From positions 22,426,307 through 22,490,306 of the forward strand of contig CM018035.1 of NCBI GenBank assembly GCA_008638375.1: DNA of 64,000 nucleotides, written 5' to 3'. Below are positions 47,420 to 58,330 of this stretch, in pieces. The translations under genes were made by a program, and so were the position numbers. Position 1 is the first letter of the stretch; every line of letters begins with the position of its first letter. The DNA comes from Nyssa sinensis (lineage: Eukaryota > Streptophyta > Magnoliopsida > Cornales > Nyssaceae). The notes under the pieces are model-generated. The model made no database searches. It saw nothing but the letters and a program-made list of their open reading frames with translations, and was not told the DNA's origin.

Positions 47420-48200
47420 GAAAAAACATGGTTTTTTTTTAAAGAAAATATTTTTTGACAAAAACATTCAAAGACAAGAAAATAAAAATATATATATATT
47501 TGTCAACGAAAAGAGACTTTTTAAAACAAAAAACAAAAAAAAGACATTTGAGACTTCTTCTTCTCTCTTTTTTTTTTCTCTTTGTGAAAAGAATTTGACA
47601 AGAGAAGGAAAAACGAAACAAATTTGAAAAGCTAGAGAATCTTGAAGAAGAAAAAAAAAAACATTTGAAATTTTTTTTCTTTCTTTTGAAAACGGTTTTT
47701 TTTCTTTTTTTTTTGGCATGAGACTTGATTGAAAAAAACATTAATTGAAATTTGACCAACACATGTAGATAACTAATGAAGAGTCAAAATTTTTTATGTA
47801 TATATGTTGTCAAATGGGTCCATCACATGAAGGCATAACAATGAAAACCTTGGAAAAAAAATATCTTGGTCTTTGGATAGTAAATTGCTTTTGTTCTTGA
47901 AATGGACACATTGTTTTTTTTTCTTTGCAGAAAAGAAATCAAAAGGTTTTTTTTTTTTCTTGAATACATCCAGAATAATTTTTTTTCTCAAAAAAAAATA
48001 GAAAAAGTATTTGTAGTTTTTCCCGAAAGGTGTAAAAAAAAGACTCTTTTTTTTTTAAATCCACACTTTTTTTCCCCAAAAGGCTTCTTTTTTTTTTCAA
48101 AACATTTTTTTATAAGGAAAATCACCTATTTGATTTTTTTTTTTAAAGAAAATTAGAAAAGAAAAGGAACAAAAAAGGAAGGAAAAGAAAAAAAAAAATT
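47420..48200. repeat. Homopolymer-dense low-complexity tract
   Basis: It is packed with alternating runs of A and T of 6 to 12 bases. Long open frames here encode only Lys, Phe, Ser and Glu and are not genes. Confidence 0.9.
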
Positions 48201-48662
48201 GATCATGACCAAGAAGTTCGACCAAAGGCCTTTTAACTGCCATGTCAATTACCAAGTGGCTAATTATAGAGACCATTCAAGCACAAGTGATGTGCTGGAA
48301 AAAAAAATTTGTGTGGCCGACCATTTTTTATTTCAAAACAATCTGATTTTTTTTCTTTCAAAACTAGAATAAGAAAATCAAAAGATATAGTTGCTGGACC
48401 AAAAAATTGATGGCCTTGAAGGGCCCACTCAATGACTAAGTCGTAAAAAGCATCCCCAAGCTAATTGATGAAAACTCCTTGCACCTAGTGGATCCCACAC
48501 AATAGAAGCTATATTACAGCATAGGAATTTAGAGGCAGCGAACTGCCATGTGGGTCTTGATGGTTTGGCTCAATGAGGATTTTGACTTCCATGTACAGAT
48601 GAATTATCAAAGGAGTGACGGAACAACTCAAAAAAAAAAAAAAAAAGCAAGCAGGCAACTGG

Positions 48663-48771
48663 GTGCCGATCGGCACTCACCGAGTTCCGTGCGATTGTGT
48701 GCTGATCAGCTGACAGAACGGGAGTTTTTGGACATTGAGTGCCGGACGTCATTCGTTGTGAGCCGATCGGC
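48663..48771. repeat. Cluster of GCCGATCGGC-type palindromes in leader E
   Basis: gtgccgatcggcac (48663-48676, perfect), gctgatcagc (48701-48710) and gccgatcggc (48762-48771), each followed by similar words, lie within 110 bp. GC-rich palindromes stand out in AT-rich sequence. Confidence 0.75.
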
Positions 48772-49368
48772 ATACAGTGAGAAATTTTTTTATTTTTTCG
48801 AATTTTCTCATGATGCGATTTTCACGCAGGTCAATGAGTGTCTTATGTAAAAATTAGATTTTTCACTAAAACTAAAGGTATAAGGCGAACTATATGCATG
48901 ACATTAAGGAAACGAATGTGCTATATACTTCCTGTGGTAGTTCAGGTAGTTGGATAATCATAAGCTTTAGGTTCCCCTCGACTGGATGTGCTATATACCT
49001 CCCGTGGTCATTCAGAAAACGAATCACAGTCAAATGGTACGGCAACAATCCATTTGATATATCTCCCAAGGTACCGTCAAAGGCTTTCCCTAGTAAAACT
49101 GGTAATAGGTCAAGGAGTGGAGGGCTTTTACTGGCATTCCAAACAGTAATGAATGAACTAGGGTGCGAGCTATGGGTCGTCCCGGGGGTAGAAGGGTATG
49201 TAGTGCAGATGCATATGTCATCATGTGAATTGTGTACTTGGTATTCCAATTAAATTCATTAGCACTTGAATTAAATATATCCAATCATTTATTCAAAAAA
49301 CAAAAAGTAAATACACAATCAGAACAAAACCTTATAGATGAACACAATAATGAGTCTAGCTCTCTTAG

Positions 49369-49386
49369 TCCCCAACAGTGTCGCCA
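49369..49386 (-). other. Primer binding site of element E
   Basis: The minus strand reads TGGCGACACTGTTGGGGA next to the LTR edge. This is the TGGCGACTC-GTTGGGGA type site seen in plant Tat elements, and it differs from the Met-type sites of A, B and C. Confidence 0.75.
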
Positions 49387-49389
49387 CTA

Positions 49390-50942
49390 TGAGTGCAGGC
49401 ACCGAAAAAAATCTAGACACGACTTTTAAAGTCCACTCCCTCAAAGTGGAAGAGGAACACACCCACTTTTCAGATTGGGGTGTATATGAATACACAAAGG
49501 AGTTGCTAACTTATTTTAGACTAAATAACAATAAAACCTGATACAACTTATGAAAATTACATGTAAAAAGAATAGCAAAGAAAAATTAAAATTACATTGC
49601 TTTGATCCTATTTACATTCCAAACCCCTTAACATGGATTAAAAATAAAGCAAAGAAAAACTTATCTACAATGAACCAAAGAATCTAAATCCGAGAGCTAA
49701 GGAACGAGATGGGAAAGGGTTAGGCACCTATCCCTCCTAGTCCAATTGGACTGGCCTCAAGTATTCATCCGCAATGCTTAATATTCCGTGAAAAAAATAA
49801 GAGAGAAAGTGAGTAGAAAAAGATAATGACAATAATGACATGAACGAAAAAAATACATCCAACAAATAAGTAACCCAAGCCCAAAGATAAGTGGGGAGAG
49901 AGATTGACAAGAATAAAATAATAAAAAAAGCTATAATAAGAGAGATGAGATGCAAGAAAAAGAGATAAAGTAAATAGTTTAAAGGAAAAAAATAGACTCG
50001 GACCCACGAGGCGTCCTACGTATCCATTCAGATAATGGAATCAGAGTCAACATAGTTCTATAATTCAATTTCTTCTATCAATAGTGATATGATAAATTAA
50101 ATTAGGAAAAAAGATAATATTACAGTTTTAAGGAGCGTACCTAATTATTTTTGTTAAATCAAACAAAGTTTGAGCTTCAACTCCTTGGATTGAATCTTCA
50201 ATGTTGTAGAACTTTGTCTTCAATGGATTAGAACTATTTTTTTTGTTGAACAAGGCTACAAGAAATATAGAAGAAGAAATATAGAATAGAGAAGAATTAT
50301 GCTGCAACACCTAGCTTATGATATGGAACCCTCTGTCTCTCACCCTAGAATCTCTAAACCCTGAATTATGGTGGCCAATAGGTCTTATTTATAGGAAAAA
50401 AGTAAATAGGTTTGATACAAAAACTCACAATGAATCCTATGGATGAATGGCCAAGACTAATGCCTAATGTGCAAGTAATTAGATATAAATATTATATTGT
50501 GCACAAATCTAGGATGAATCCCTTTGAATAATGAAGGAAGGAAATTTGGCAAGTATTTGGTGGACAAGCCTATATTTGCTATATTTCTCTTAATTCAGTG
50601 AAAAATTTAGAGACAAGGAAATTACAAAAATGTCACTAAGACATAAAAAGTCAAAATTGTCCCTAAGGACTAAAATTACCAAAATAATCCTATATGGGTA
50701 AAATTATATGGAAATTACATGTATACTCATGAATGACCAAAATAGCCTAGATAGAATGGGAATTTTCAATAATTTCCAAAATGCCCTCCAAATGGCAAAA
50801 TAGCATAATATTACATAAATACCTCTAGAAGGTGAAAAACCTCTAGAAATTACCAAAAATGCCCTAATTGGGCATTATGAATAGAATAGCCTTGAGGGTG
50901 ATAATGTGTCAAATGACCAAAATGCCCTTAGTTGGCATAATC
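49390..50942 (-). mobile_element. Element E 5' LTR, inner part
   Basis: It starts tgagtgcaggcacc beside the PBS and contains the acgaggcgtcctacgtatcc word typical of Tat LTRs at about 50007. Its right part is rich in gaccaaaatgcc repeats like 30480-31200. LTR fragment H interrupts it at 50943. Confidence 0.72.
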
Positions 50943-51589
50943 TATCACATCCCAACACCCACTCTACACGGATGCTGAAGATGTGATGCCAGTTAGTCCA
51001 CCTTGCCAATCTCCTTACTGACAATGCGACCAACCAAAGGCAAACTTCTTAACTTACAATGAATTGCATTCCAAAAGTAGGGTCAAAGCAGCAGAAATTA
51101 AAACCTTTTTCGGGAATGCAACTCATCTAGACACATCAAAGAACGTCTATAATCAATCACCTAATATCTCTAGAGTACCAATATACATGAGCCATGTCCC
51201 AATGCATCTATTGTATATCAATGAATTCAATAATATAGTTTCACGAACCTGAATAGCCTGATTCAGTCCATAAAAATCCAAGTTTTCATAATTTATTGCC
51301 ATCAAATCCTTGTTTGGGATGCCTCCGGCCTACTAGTTTCATTTCCTTGTGCCTTCTAATCCAATGGAGATAAATCCTGAAAAATGTTAGGATAATAAAA
51401 TGAGCTTAAACAAGCCCAGTGAGTAACATAGGTTCCCTACCATGGGTTTCAAAACCAATTCTTGTTTATAAAGCATATGGATAGTTTAATCATTTTTAAC
51501 AGTAACATATCCAAATAAAATGCATGGCTAAATGCAGCTCAAGTAGAACAAAACAGATCAAAACAAACAGAACTGAACTGAACTGAATG
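50943..51589 (-). mobile_element. LTR fragment H (Tekay-type, 3' end only)
   Basis: It begins tatcacatcccaacaccc, a form of the tgtcacgaccc edge with TG changed to TA, and includes a diverged aagcccagtgagtaac copy of the shared dyad block near 51410. It is cut by LTR D at 51590. No partner was found in the window. Confidence 0.55.
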
Positions 51590-51911
51590 TGTCACGACCC
51601 GAAACCCACCCTATGCGGATTTCGTGTCACGGGGCTGACCCAATGGCCGTCCCTATTTTTTTCATTCGTTGAATCAATGATAACAGTAAATAAGGTAAAC
51701 ATAACATTAAATCGCGAAAGTCTTAATACAAAATATTGTTCAATGACTAAAAAATGTTACTAACATAACTAAACATAAACCACGTTTAAGTGGTGAATAC
51801 ATGGAAGAAACCCTATTCACTTCTATTATGCTCCTCAACTGTCTCTCTAAGCTCCTGAACTCCTATTGTGGTTCTGTAGCATTCTCACCTGAAAAATTTA
51901 AGTAAGTGGGG

Positions 51912-51928
51912 TGAGTTAACAATGCTCA
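51912..51928. promoter_or_regulatory. Diverged LTR dyad (LTR D)
   Basis: The minus strand reads tgagcattgttaactca after ttacttac. The outer four base pairs of the TGAGCT-N5-AGCTCA dyad are kept and the inner two are lost. Confidence 0.45.
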
Positions 51929-52287
51929 GTAAGTAAAAGCCTATCTCCAATACGGGTATCGGTTAACATAGAAAATGTAAACTCATAGGTGCACATGATA
52001 GCCAATCATGGAAACAGTTGCAGTTAACGAAAAAAATGTCACAATGGCCAATGAACAGTAAGGCACAATAAGCAAGCATGAGTACTAGTATAGCATGAAT
52101 ATGGAAACGCTCAATAACATCAGTCAACGTAGAAATACTGCCACAATAAATTGGTCACAATCAAGTCCAATAAATGGGGGGAACTGTCAACATAGGATTT
52201 TTCATAGGGAATGACAATGTCCTATGAATTCAATAAACATAACATATCAATCAAACATAAGTGATGCATTTACTCTGTTCAGACCGT

Positions 52288-52385
52288 AGATCCTATCAAT
52301 CGACCCAGAGGTCTATCAATCGACTCGAAGGTTTTGTCAATCGACGCGTAGGTCCTGTCAATCGACTTGAAGGTTCTGTCAATCA
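52288..52385. repeat. 21-bp tandem repeat in LTR D
   Basis: About five units of the form aggtcctgtcaatcgactcga, with small differences, lie head to tail. Confidence 0.88.
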
Positions 52386-53282
52386 GATAGCATCAGGATG
52401 GATATTATGACTGAGCACAAAATCTGGCACTTATTATAAATCAGGATTCTATCATGATTCCATAAGAAGTGCATAAAGTATGGAATATCATGCAGTAAAC
52501 ATACAATAAGAGGCCTTTCAAGAGACAGTACAACAAAGCAATCATGAGATAGCATTCAATAAGCATCCACCAAATAGGACAATATCGATGGTGGGACAAT
52601 AACAGTAGGTACGTACATGAGAACGAAATTTTGGCAGTAATAGAAAGAATGTGGCTTGGAAAACCACGAATAAGAGATAAGAGTTTACTTACCTTATCAG
52701 TGCGTCCTAGTATTCCGTGATTTTTTCCTTTCCCTTTGACTTGCCTATACACCAATAAACACGTCTCAATTTTAATGTCATTTATTATTTATACACCTCG
52801 TTACTCTACATATATCTTTTACTAATTTAGACTCTACCATTGAGTCCGGGACGTCGAAGAGAATTAATTTAGGCTTTTACGGTTTTCAATTTGAACTACT
52901 TTTTTGAAAGGGCAAAATGGTCATTTTACGTGTTTCTATTTTTTGGATTTTTTTTTCATAATTCAGACTTTACCGTTGAGTCCAAAAGGTTTGAAATAAT
53001 AAAATTTCACTATTTACTTAATTAAATTAGAGTTCGTTTGACTCACGTTTGACTCAAGGGTATTTTGGTCATTTTGGCGTGTCTACGGGTATTTTATTTT
53101 TTGGGACTCCGTCTCGTGAAACAGACCTCACCATTGGGTCCAGAAGGTCTAAACTAGTAAATTTACACTATTCATTTAACTAATGTGTATATTGGGAAAT
53201 AATTTAATAATTAACTAATTTAAATTAATTAAGTATAACTAATATATATTATTTGGGGTAAAAAGGATTACATGTGACTTAG

Positions 53283-53365
53283 TGGCACAGTGGCCCATGC
53301 TTTAAACCTTAACCCTAAGGTCGTGGGTTTAAGTCGCAAGGGCAGCAGCCCTTGTACATTTTTTT
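53283..53365 (+). promoter_or_regulatory. tRNA-like module 7 (antisense in LTR D)
   Basis: A box tggcacagtggc (11 of 12) is identical to that of module 2. A weaker B-box-like ggtttaagtcg at 53326-53336 follows, then ggcagcagcccttg and T7 at 53359-53365. Module 2 shares the cagccc tail, so these two are likely homologous. Confidence 0.5.
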
Positions 53366-54701
53366 CTTTAAAGTTCTAAGCCAAACACTGGCTAAAGGAA
53401 GATTGGCTATCCCTATTCCCAAACAGGATATTCAGCCGAATTCCATATCCTATTTCCCAAACACCCCAAATTAAATTTTTAAAACTTTTAAAACTTAGCA
53501 GTAGCCCCTAGACTGTGCGGTGAGTCGCGCTCCAAGCCGACTTGTTCGACCCGACCCGATGACCCATTCCACAGTGACCATCACGACCCATTTTTTCGGC
53601 AACCCTTCGGTCGCCTTCTCCGGGGCCGACGAATCGAAAAATTTAGAAATTTTTTTTCTTCTCTTTTTCATGCAGTTTTCTCGATGGGATTGGTTGGGTA
53701 GTTCAACGGGCAACTAAACCTGATAATGAGGCTGTCGTTCAGGCCACGGCAGTGGCTTCTCCGGCGGGGCGCCATTTTTCTGGCGAGAGAATTTTTCTCT
53801 CTTTCGTGCACAAAACCCCATGGGTTTTGCTCATATTTCCTTCCATTCGTCTTCTGCACTCACGAGGATTAGTTCCCCATGATCCGACACCCTCAAGGCC
53901 ATCAAAACCATGCACCCTACGTAACCTACCAGTGAGTATGTCTCACTGTTCCTTCCACAGTTTTGCCTCATTCCTTTTTCAAAATTCCTCTAGTTTCATG
54001 CTCATGCAAACCTCAATATAATATCTACAATTTATGCTTCCAAAAAAGATAAAATTGAATGATAACAACTTACCCAATTTTCACGTTCTGCTTGCAGCGC
54101 TTTTCCCGACTGCCCTAGCCTCCATCCCTCTTCCTCCTTCCTCCTTCTACCCCTTCTGTTTCTCTTCTGCCCTTCTTGGTTGCTACTTCCTTCTGATATT
54201 TTTTTTCTTTGTTTTGTTTTTTTTTTCAACGCTTGGGATTAATACACCCAGTGCCCCCTCGGTTTCCCCCTTCCGTTTTTGTCTCTCTCTCTCTCTCCCT
54301 TCCGTTCCCTTTTGCCTGCTTGTAACTCCTTCTCTCTTTTGCATGCATTTACTTCCATATATATATATATATATATATTCATATAACTTACATCCATATC
54401 TATATATATATATATACTTAAAGCTATAACCTTATATATCTATCTATATTCTATGCTTTTTTTTTCTTTTTCTTTTTTATTTTTTTTCTTTTTTTTTATT
54501 TTACCTTGTTTTTATTTTATTTTTATTATTATTTTTTTCGATATTCGTTCCTAGCTTGCTCGGGCATTGCTCGAGCATTATCCATACAATCCAAGCTATT
54601 GAGATGCTAAAACCGTTCATTTCATTTAATGTCATAACATGAAGCCCTATCGGTTCAGTTTACATGGCTCGCTCGGTTACAATTTGGGTCAGGGTATTAC
54701 A

Positions 54702-54717
54702 TTCTCCCCCCCTTAAA
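54702..54717 (-). other. Polypurine tract of element D
   Basis: The minus strand reads ctttaaggggggggagaa, immediately before TGTAATACCC of the LTR. Confidence 0.8.
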
Positions 54718-55852
54718 GAAGTTTGGTCGCCCAAACTTGATTATATCATGTTGCAAATAGATGAGGATATTGAGCACGCATTTCATTTTCTCGTTCCCAA
54801 GTGGCCTCATTACGTCGAGAATTCCTCCATAATACCTTCTCCAGTGGAATGGTCTTCTTTCGTAGAACTTGCTCTCGTCAGGTCTAGGATCTGTACTGGC
54901 TGCTCAATATAACTCAAGTCCTTCTGAACATCTAACGGCTCATGCTCGATTATCTGATCTGGGTTGTGCACACACTTTCTTAACATTGAGACATGGAAAA
55001 CATCATGTACGTGTGCTAGCTCAGATGGCAAGATTAGCCGATACGCCACTAGTCCGACTAGTCCAATAATTTTGAATGGTCCAATGTATCGTGGTCCTAG
55101 TTTCCCTCTCTTGCCAAACCTGACCACTCTTTTCATCAGTGATACTTTCAGGAACACATAGTCACCAGTCGTGAACTCCAACTCTCGTCTCCGAGTGTCA
55201 ACGTAACTCTTCTGTAGACTCTGAGTTGCTAGTAAACGCTGCCTGATCAGATGGATCTTATCAGTGGTCTGCTCTACTATCTCTGGCCCAAATAGCTTTC
55301 TTTCACCCACTTTCGTCCAGCATAGTGGATATCTACACTGCTTACCATATAGTGCCTCATACGGTGCCATACCAATATTGGATTGGTAACTATTGTTGTA
55401 TGTGAACTCTACTAATGGCAGCTGATCCTCCCAACTTCCCTTGAATCCATGACACAGAATCGCAGTAGGTCTTCCAATGTCTATATCGTCCCCTCGGACT
55501 GTCTGTCTTTCTCGGGGTGGTATGGAATGCTAAGACTCAACTCGGTACCTATAGCCTTCTATAGACTTCTCCAGAACTTAGACACAAATCGTGGATCTCG
55601 GTCGGATACAATGGATACTGGGACTCCATGTAGTCAAACGATCTCCCTGATATAAAGCACGGCCAGTCGTTCTAAAGTCTGAGTCGTCTTGGTCGCAAGA
55701 AAATGGTTTGTCTTTGTCAGTTTGTCAATGATCACCCATATAGAATCATTCCCATGTGATGTCTTAGGCAACCCTGATACAAAATCCATCATGATATGCT
55801 CCCATTTCCACCGAGTATTAGCAGTGACTGTAGAAGCCCTCCTGGCTTCTGG
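54702..55852 (-). pseudogene. pol (IN): Element D integrase and chromodomain, truncated at its N-terminal side
   Basis: In the minus-strand sense the core begins WKWEHIMMDFVSGLPK with the first Asp, SDRDPRFVSKFW carries the second, and DRQSEGTI the Glu, so D, D and E are all present. A long open part (54810-55370) reads MAPYEALYGKQCRYPLCWTK, KLGPRYIGPFKI and [13 protein letters not shown] frameshifted chromodomain (IPLEKVLWRNS, NEATWERE) ends near the PPT. Homology stops at about 55852, where E-type LTR repeats begin, so the zinc finger and everything upstream are lost. Confidence 0.9.
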
Positions 55853-56135
55853 TGACCAAAATGCCCTCTGTGGACCAAATAACCAAAATGTTGAAAATGC
55901 CTTTTATGGAAAAAATGACTGAGGTTCCCTCTATAGGCGAAATAACCAAAATGCCGTCTATGAAAATGATAAAATGTCAAAAATGCCCTCTATGGACATA
56001 ATGATAGAAACATGCCCTCTATGGGCGAAATGAGAAATTACTAAAATACCACTAGATGAGACATATTGTAGCAACTTACTAAAAATGGCAAAACTAACTC
56101 TATTCAATCAAGGGTCTCAAAATGATGTGTCTACA
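55853..56135 (-). mobile_element. Element E 5' LTR, outer edge
   Basis: gaccaaaatgccctctgtgg-type repeats end with ctctattcaatcaagggtct ... gtctaca, matching 31150-31235. It marks the right border of E. No target duplication could be paired because the left end of E is lost. Confidence 0.72.
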
Positions 56136-56631
56136 ATGACAAAACATTGTCTTTTGCAAATAGTGAAATAAGAACACAAATGATATAAAATAATAATATT
56201 TTATTTAAGTTCCCCTTATTAGTTTGTAAACTTGAATTCATCCCATAAATAAATAGATCTTCTTAATTTGGCATATTTTTCTATCTCTCCCTAATTATGT
56301 AATCATTGCATTTTAGGGCTAGAGAGTTATATCAATTATTATGCTTTGTTTGTGCATTTGGATATTATGAATAAGCATTTTAGTTTGCACATTACATGTA
56401 AAAGAGATATAACAAAAGATTATTTCTATTCATGTATTGATCTATTACAATAATAGCATGAATACAAGTATTTCTCACCAAAAATGAATACAAGAAGGAA
56501 ATGACAGTAAGGAATTTTTATACAAAAAAAAAAATCCTATACATCTTTGTATTTTTCTTTTTTGTACCTCTGTCTTTTCCAATTTTCCTATTTCTTCACC
56601 CTCCTTATCATCTTAAAAAAATGACCTAATG
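56136..56631. other. AT-rich unassigned stretch
   Basis: No coding motif, LTR edge or tRNA-like sequence was recognised. By position it may include the 3' end of the copia element to its right. Confidence 0.5.
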
Positions 56632-57881
56632 ATCTTGGGGAGGTGGAGGCCTATGCCTAGCACTGAAGATTTGACGAAGAGTGTCATTGACCTCAAGCAC
56701 TTCCATCTTGGTTTCTCTATGCTTCATCTCATTGTGCTCGTAACGAGAGTATGCTCGGAGCTTAAGAATGTGAATGTCATTCTCTATGGCCTCTATCATT
56801 TTGTTTATTCTGGATAGAATCTTAGAGAGACTGGATTCAATTGTTTGAATTTGGGTTCAGAGTCCATAGTCTATCTCCCGGAGAAAGGTGATGATGGAAG
56901 AAAATTCTGGAGTTAGAATCAAATGAGGAAGAAGTGAAGTGGTCTGTGTGGTAAGGGAGTGTGAGAAGGAGTCTCTTAGGTATGCTCAAATGGAGGAGTG
57001 GATTTGGGGACCCATCCTTGATTAGTGGAATTGTACCTCATGGACTTAAGAGTCCCAGTAAAGTAAATGTCCATGTGGATGGGGGTGCAGAAGTCGATTT
57101 CAGCACCAAGGTCAATTTGGTGATGTTTGAAGAGGGTAGTGAGGTGGTTTCCATATAGGAGGATGCCCATTTTCTTCTTGATGCAATCATTTATATGATG
57201 AAGAATGATGTGAGGGAGGTCGACGTTTTGGTGGTTTAAGAAGCATCAAATAAGAAACACATCCATATACAAGACAAAATCTCATCCATCGATACATGGT
57301 AGAATGTTGTAGGTTATGATGTGGTGGATGAGAAAAGATTCGAATGTGAGTTGGGAGGCTTTTGGTTTGAAGACCTTAGTAATTTTGGGGTCACCGCACA
57401 TTTTTTGTACGGCCATGAGAGGATTAAACCCTTCACGCATTACCTAAGTCTTGGCAGTGAATTCTTGAAAATCCCCTTAGGGGATATTGAAGATTTCGGA
57501 GAGGGTGTCGAGTTTGAGTGAGATAGGATGGTCATGAACCCAAGACAATGTAATGAGACCCTTTAGAATCTAACAGTGGGCATAGAAAAGTTGAACAATG
57601 CGTGTGTATTGAATGTTAAAGGATGAGAGGAATTTGGTTCAACCTAAGTAATCGAAATAAGAACCTATCAAAATGGATTGGGATTCAAAAAAAGGGGTGC
57701 TAATGGTTTTACCATACCCAACTTGTCAATGTTTGATGTCATCATTGAGCTTTTAGACAATATCAGTGTTGAGGAAGACTTGGTGGTCATGGCAAAATTT
57801 TGTTCGGTGTTCAGCATCGAAATCTTCTCTAGGACGCTTTACTAGAGATTTGGATGATGGGTTTTTGGTTTTGGGAGTCAT
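56632..57881 (-). pseudogene. Extra ORF downstream of copia pol (plant-transposon-protein-like)
   Basis: A minus-strand ATG at 57881 opens MTPKTKNPSSKSLVKRPRED, then HRTKFCHDHQVFLNTDI. After frame changes, FESFLIHHIITYNILP, YMDVFLI, KKKMGILLYGNHLTTLFKHH, IDLGAEIDFCTPIHMDIYFT and NQGWVPKSTPPFEHT can be read. The wording is that of the putative plant transposon protein domain found in many retrotransposon extra ORFs; its function is unknown. It lies after the copia RNase H on the same strand, so it belongs to that element. Several stops make it dead. Confidence 0.68.
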
Positions 57882-58012
57882 GAAAGAAATATTGAGAAGT
57901 TTGGGGAAGAACTTGGACAATTTGGAGTGGTGTGGGAGAGAGAGAAATCAAAAGGTCATAAGAGTACAAGTTTGAAATGTTTTGAAAAACACTCAGTTTT
58001 TATAGATTAGAC

Positions 58013-58330
58013 CAAGTCAGTTGACTGGTTTTCACCACCAGTCGACTAGTTTTGCTCTAGTTTTGGGGCGATTGACTGGTAGGTCGACCAGTTTAACCAA
58101 TGTCTATAATTTTCATTTTTTTTAACCTAACTAGTCGACTGGTTTTATCATGCAGTCAGTTGGTTCTATGCATCAATCGGCTGATAAGTCAACTGGCTTG
58201 ACCAGTGGCCAATTTTTGTTTGGCTACATGACTTCAGTGGACCTTTTGGTCGACTATTCTTATTATCAGTCGACTGGTCTATGAAAATAGTCGACTTATT
58301 TGAGTAGGAATGATTTTTACCACTCAGTTA
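58013..58330. repeat. GTCGAC-type word cluster between copia pol and extra ORF
   Basis: cagtcgactgg, agtcgactgg, gtcaactgg and tcaatcggctg words recur about a dozen times. It resembles the cluster at 19430-19725 in gypsy LTR B. Confidence 0.75.

Larger units (their letters stand above)
46941..49366 (-). other. Leader of element E between PBS and gag
   Basis: This 2.4-kb untranslated region has two parts. The stretch 47420-48200 is very low complexity with many A8 or T8 and longer runs. The stretch 48540-49250 contains a palindrome cluster and a 119-codon window open on both strands (48890-49253) with no recognisable product. No gag motif is found here. Confidence 0.6.
51590..54701 (-). mobile_element. 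Element D 3' LTR (Tekay-type, 3.1 kb)
   Basis: It runs from tgtcacgacccgaaaccc to agggtattaca, directly beside a PPT and an integrase end, so it is the 3' LTR of a minus-strand element. It contains a 21-bp tandem repeat (52288-52385), subrepeats (52810-53170), a tRNA-like module (53283-53365), a dyad relic (51912-51928) and (TA)n at 54356-54379. Open frames within it lack any protein signature. Confidence 0.9.
30480..56135 (-). mobile_element. Element E: gag-only Tat-like retrotransposon, split by later insertions
   Basis: The minus-strand order is 5' LTR (49390-50942 plus about 55853-56135), PBS at 49369-49386, a long leader, gag in three pieces, noncoding sequence, PPT at 31236-31250 and the 3' LTR. 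Removing the three solo LTRs leaves about 6.7 kb between the PBS and PPT. No RT, RNase H or integrase was recognised in any part of it. It looks like a non-autonomous element with its own gag. Loss of pol before insertion or later decay cannot be told apart without relatives. Confidence 0.68.

Noticed and set aside
47367..48156. Several frames of 83-107 codons rich in Phe, Lys and Ser
   Set aside because: They are an artefact of the homopolymer-dense tract.
53495..54021. Overlapping frames in the GC-richer part of LTR D
   Set aside because: They lie wholly in LTR U3 and have no recognisable motif or supported start.
54034..54429. 131-codon plus-strand frame
   Set aside because: It lies inside LTR D and ends in a TA microsatellite; no domain was seen.
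56136..56140. atgac as the right target duplication of element E
   Set aside because: The left end of E is lost in the 29821-30480 rearrangement, so there is no partner to compare.
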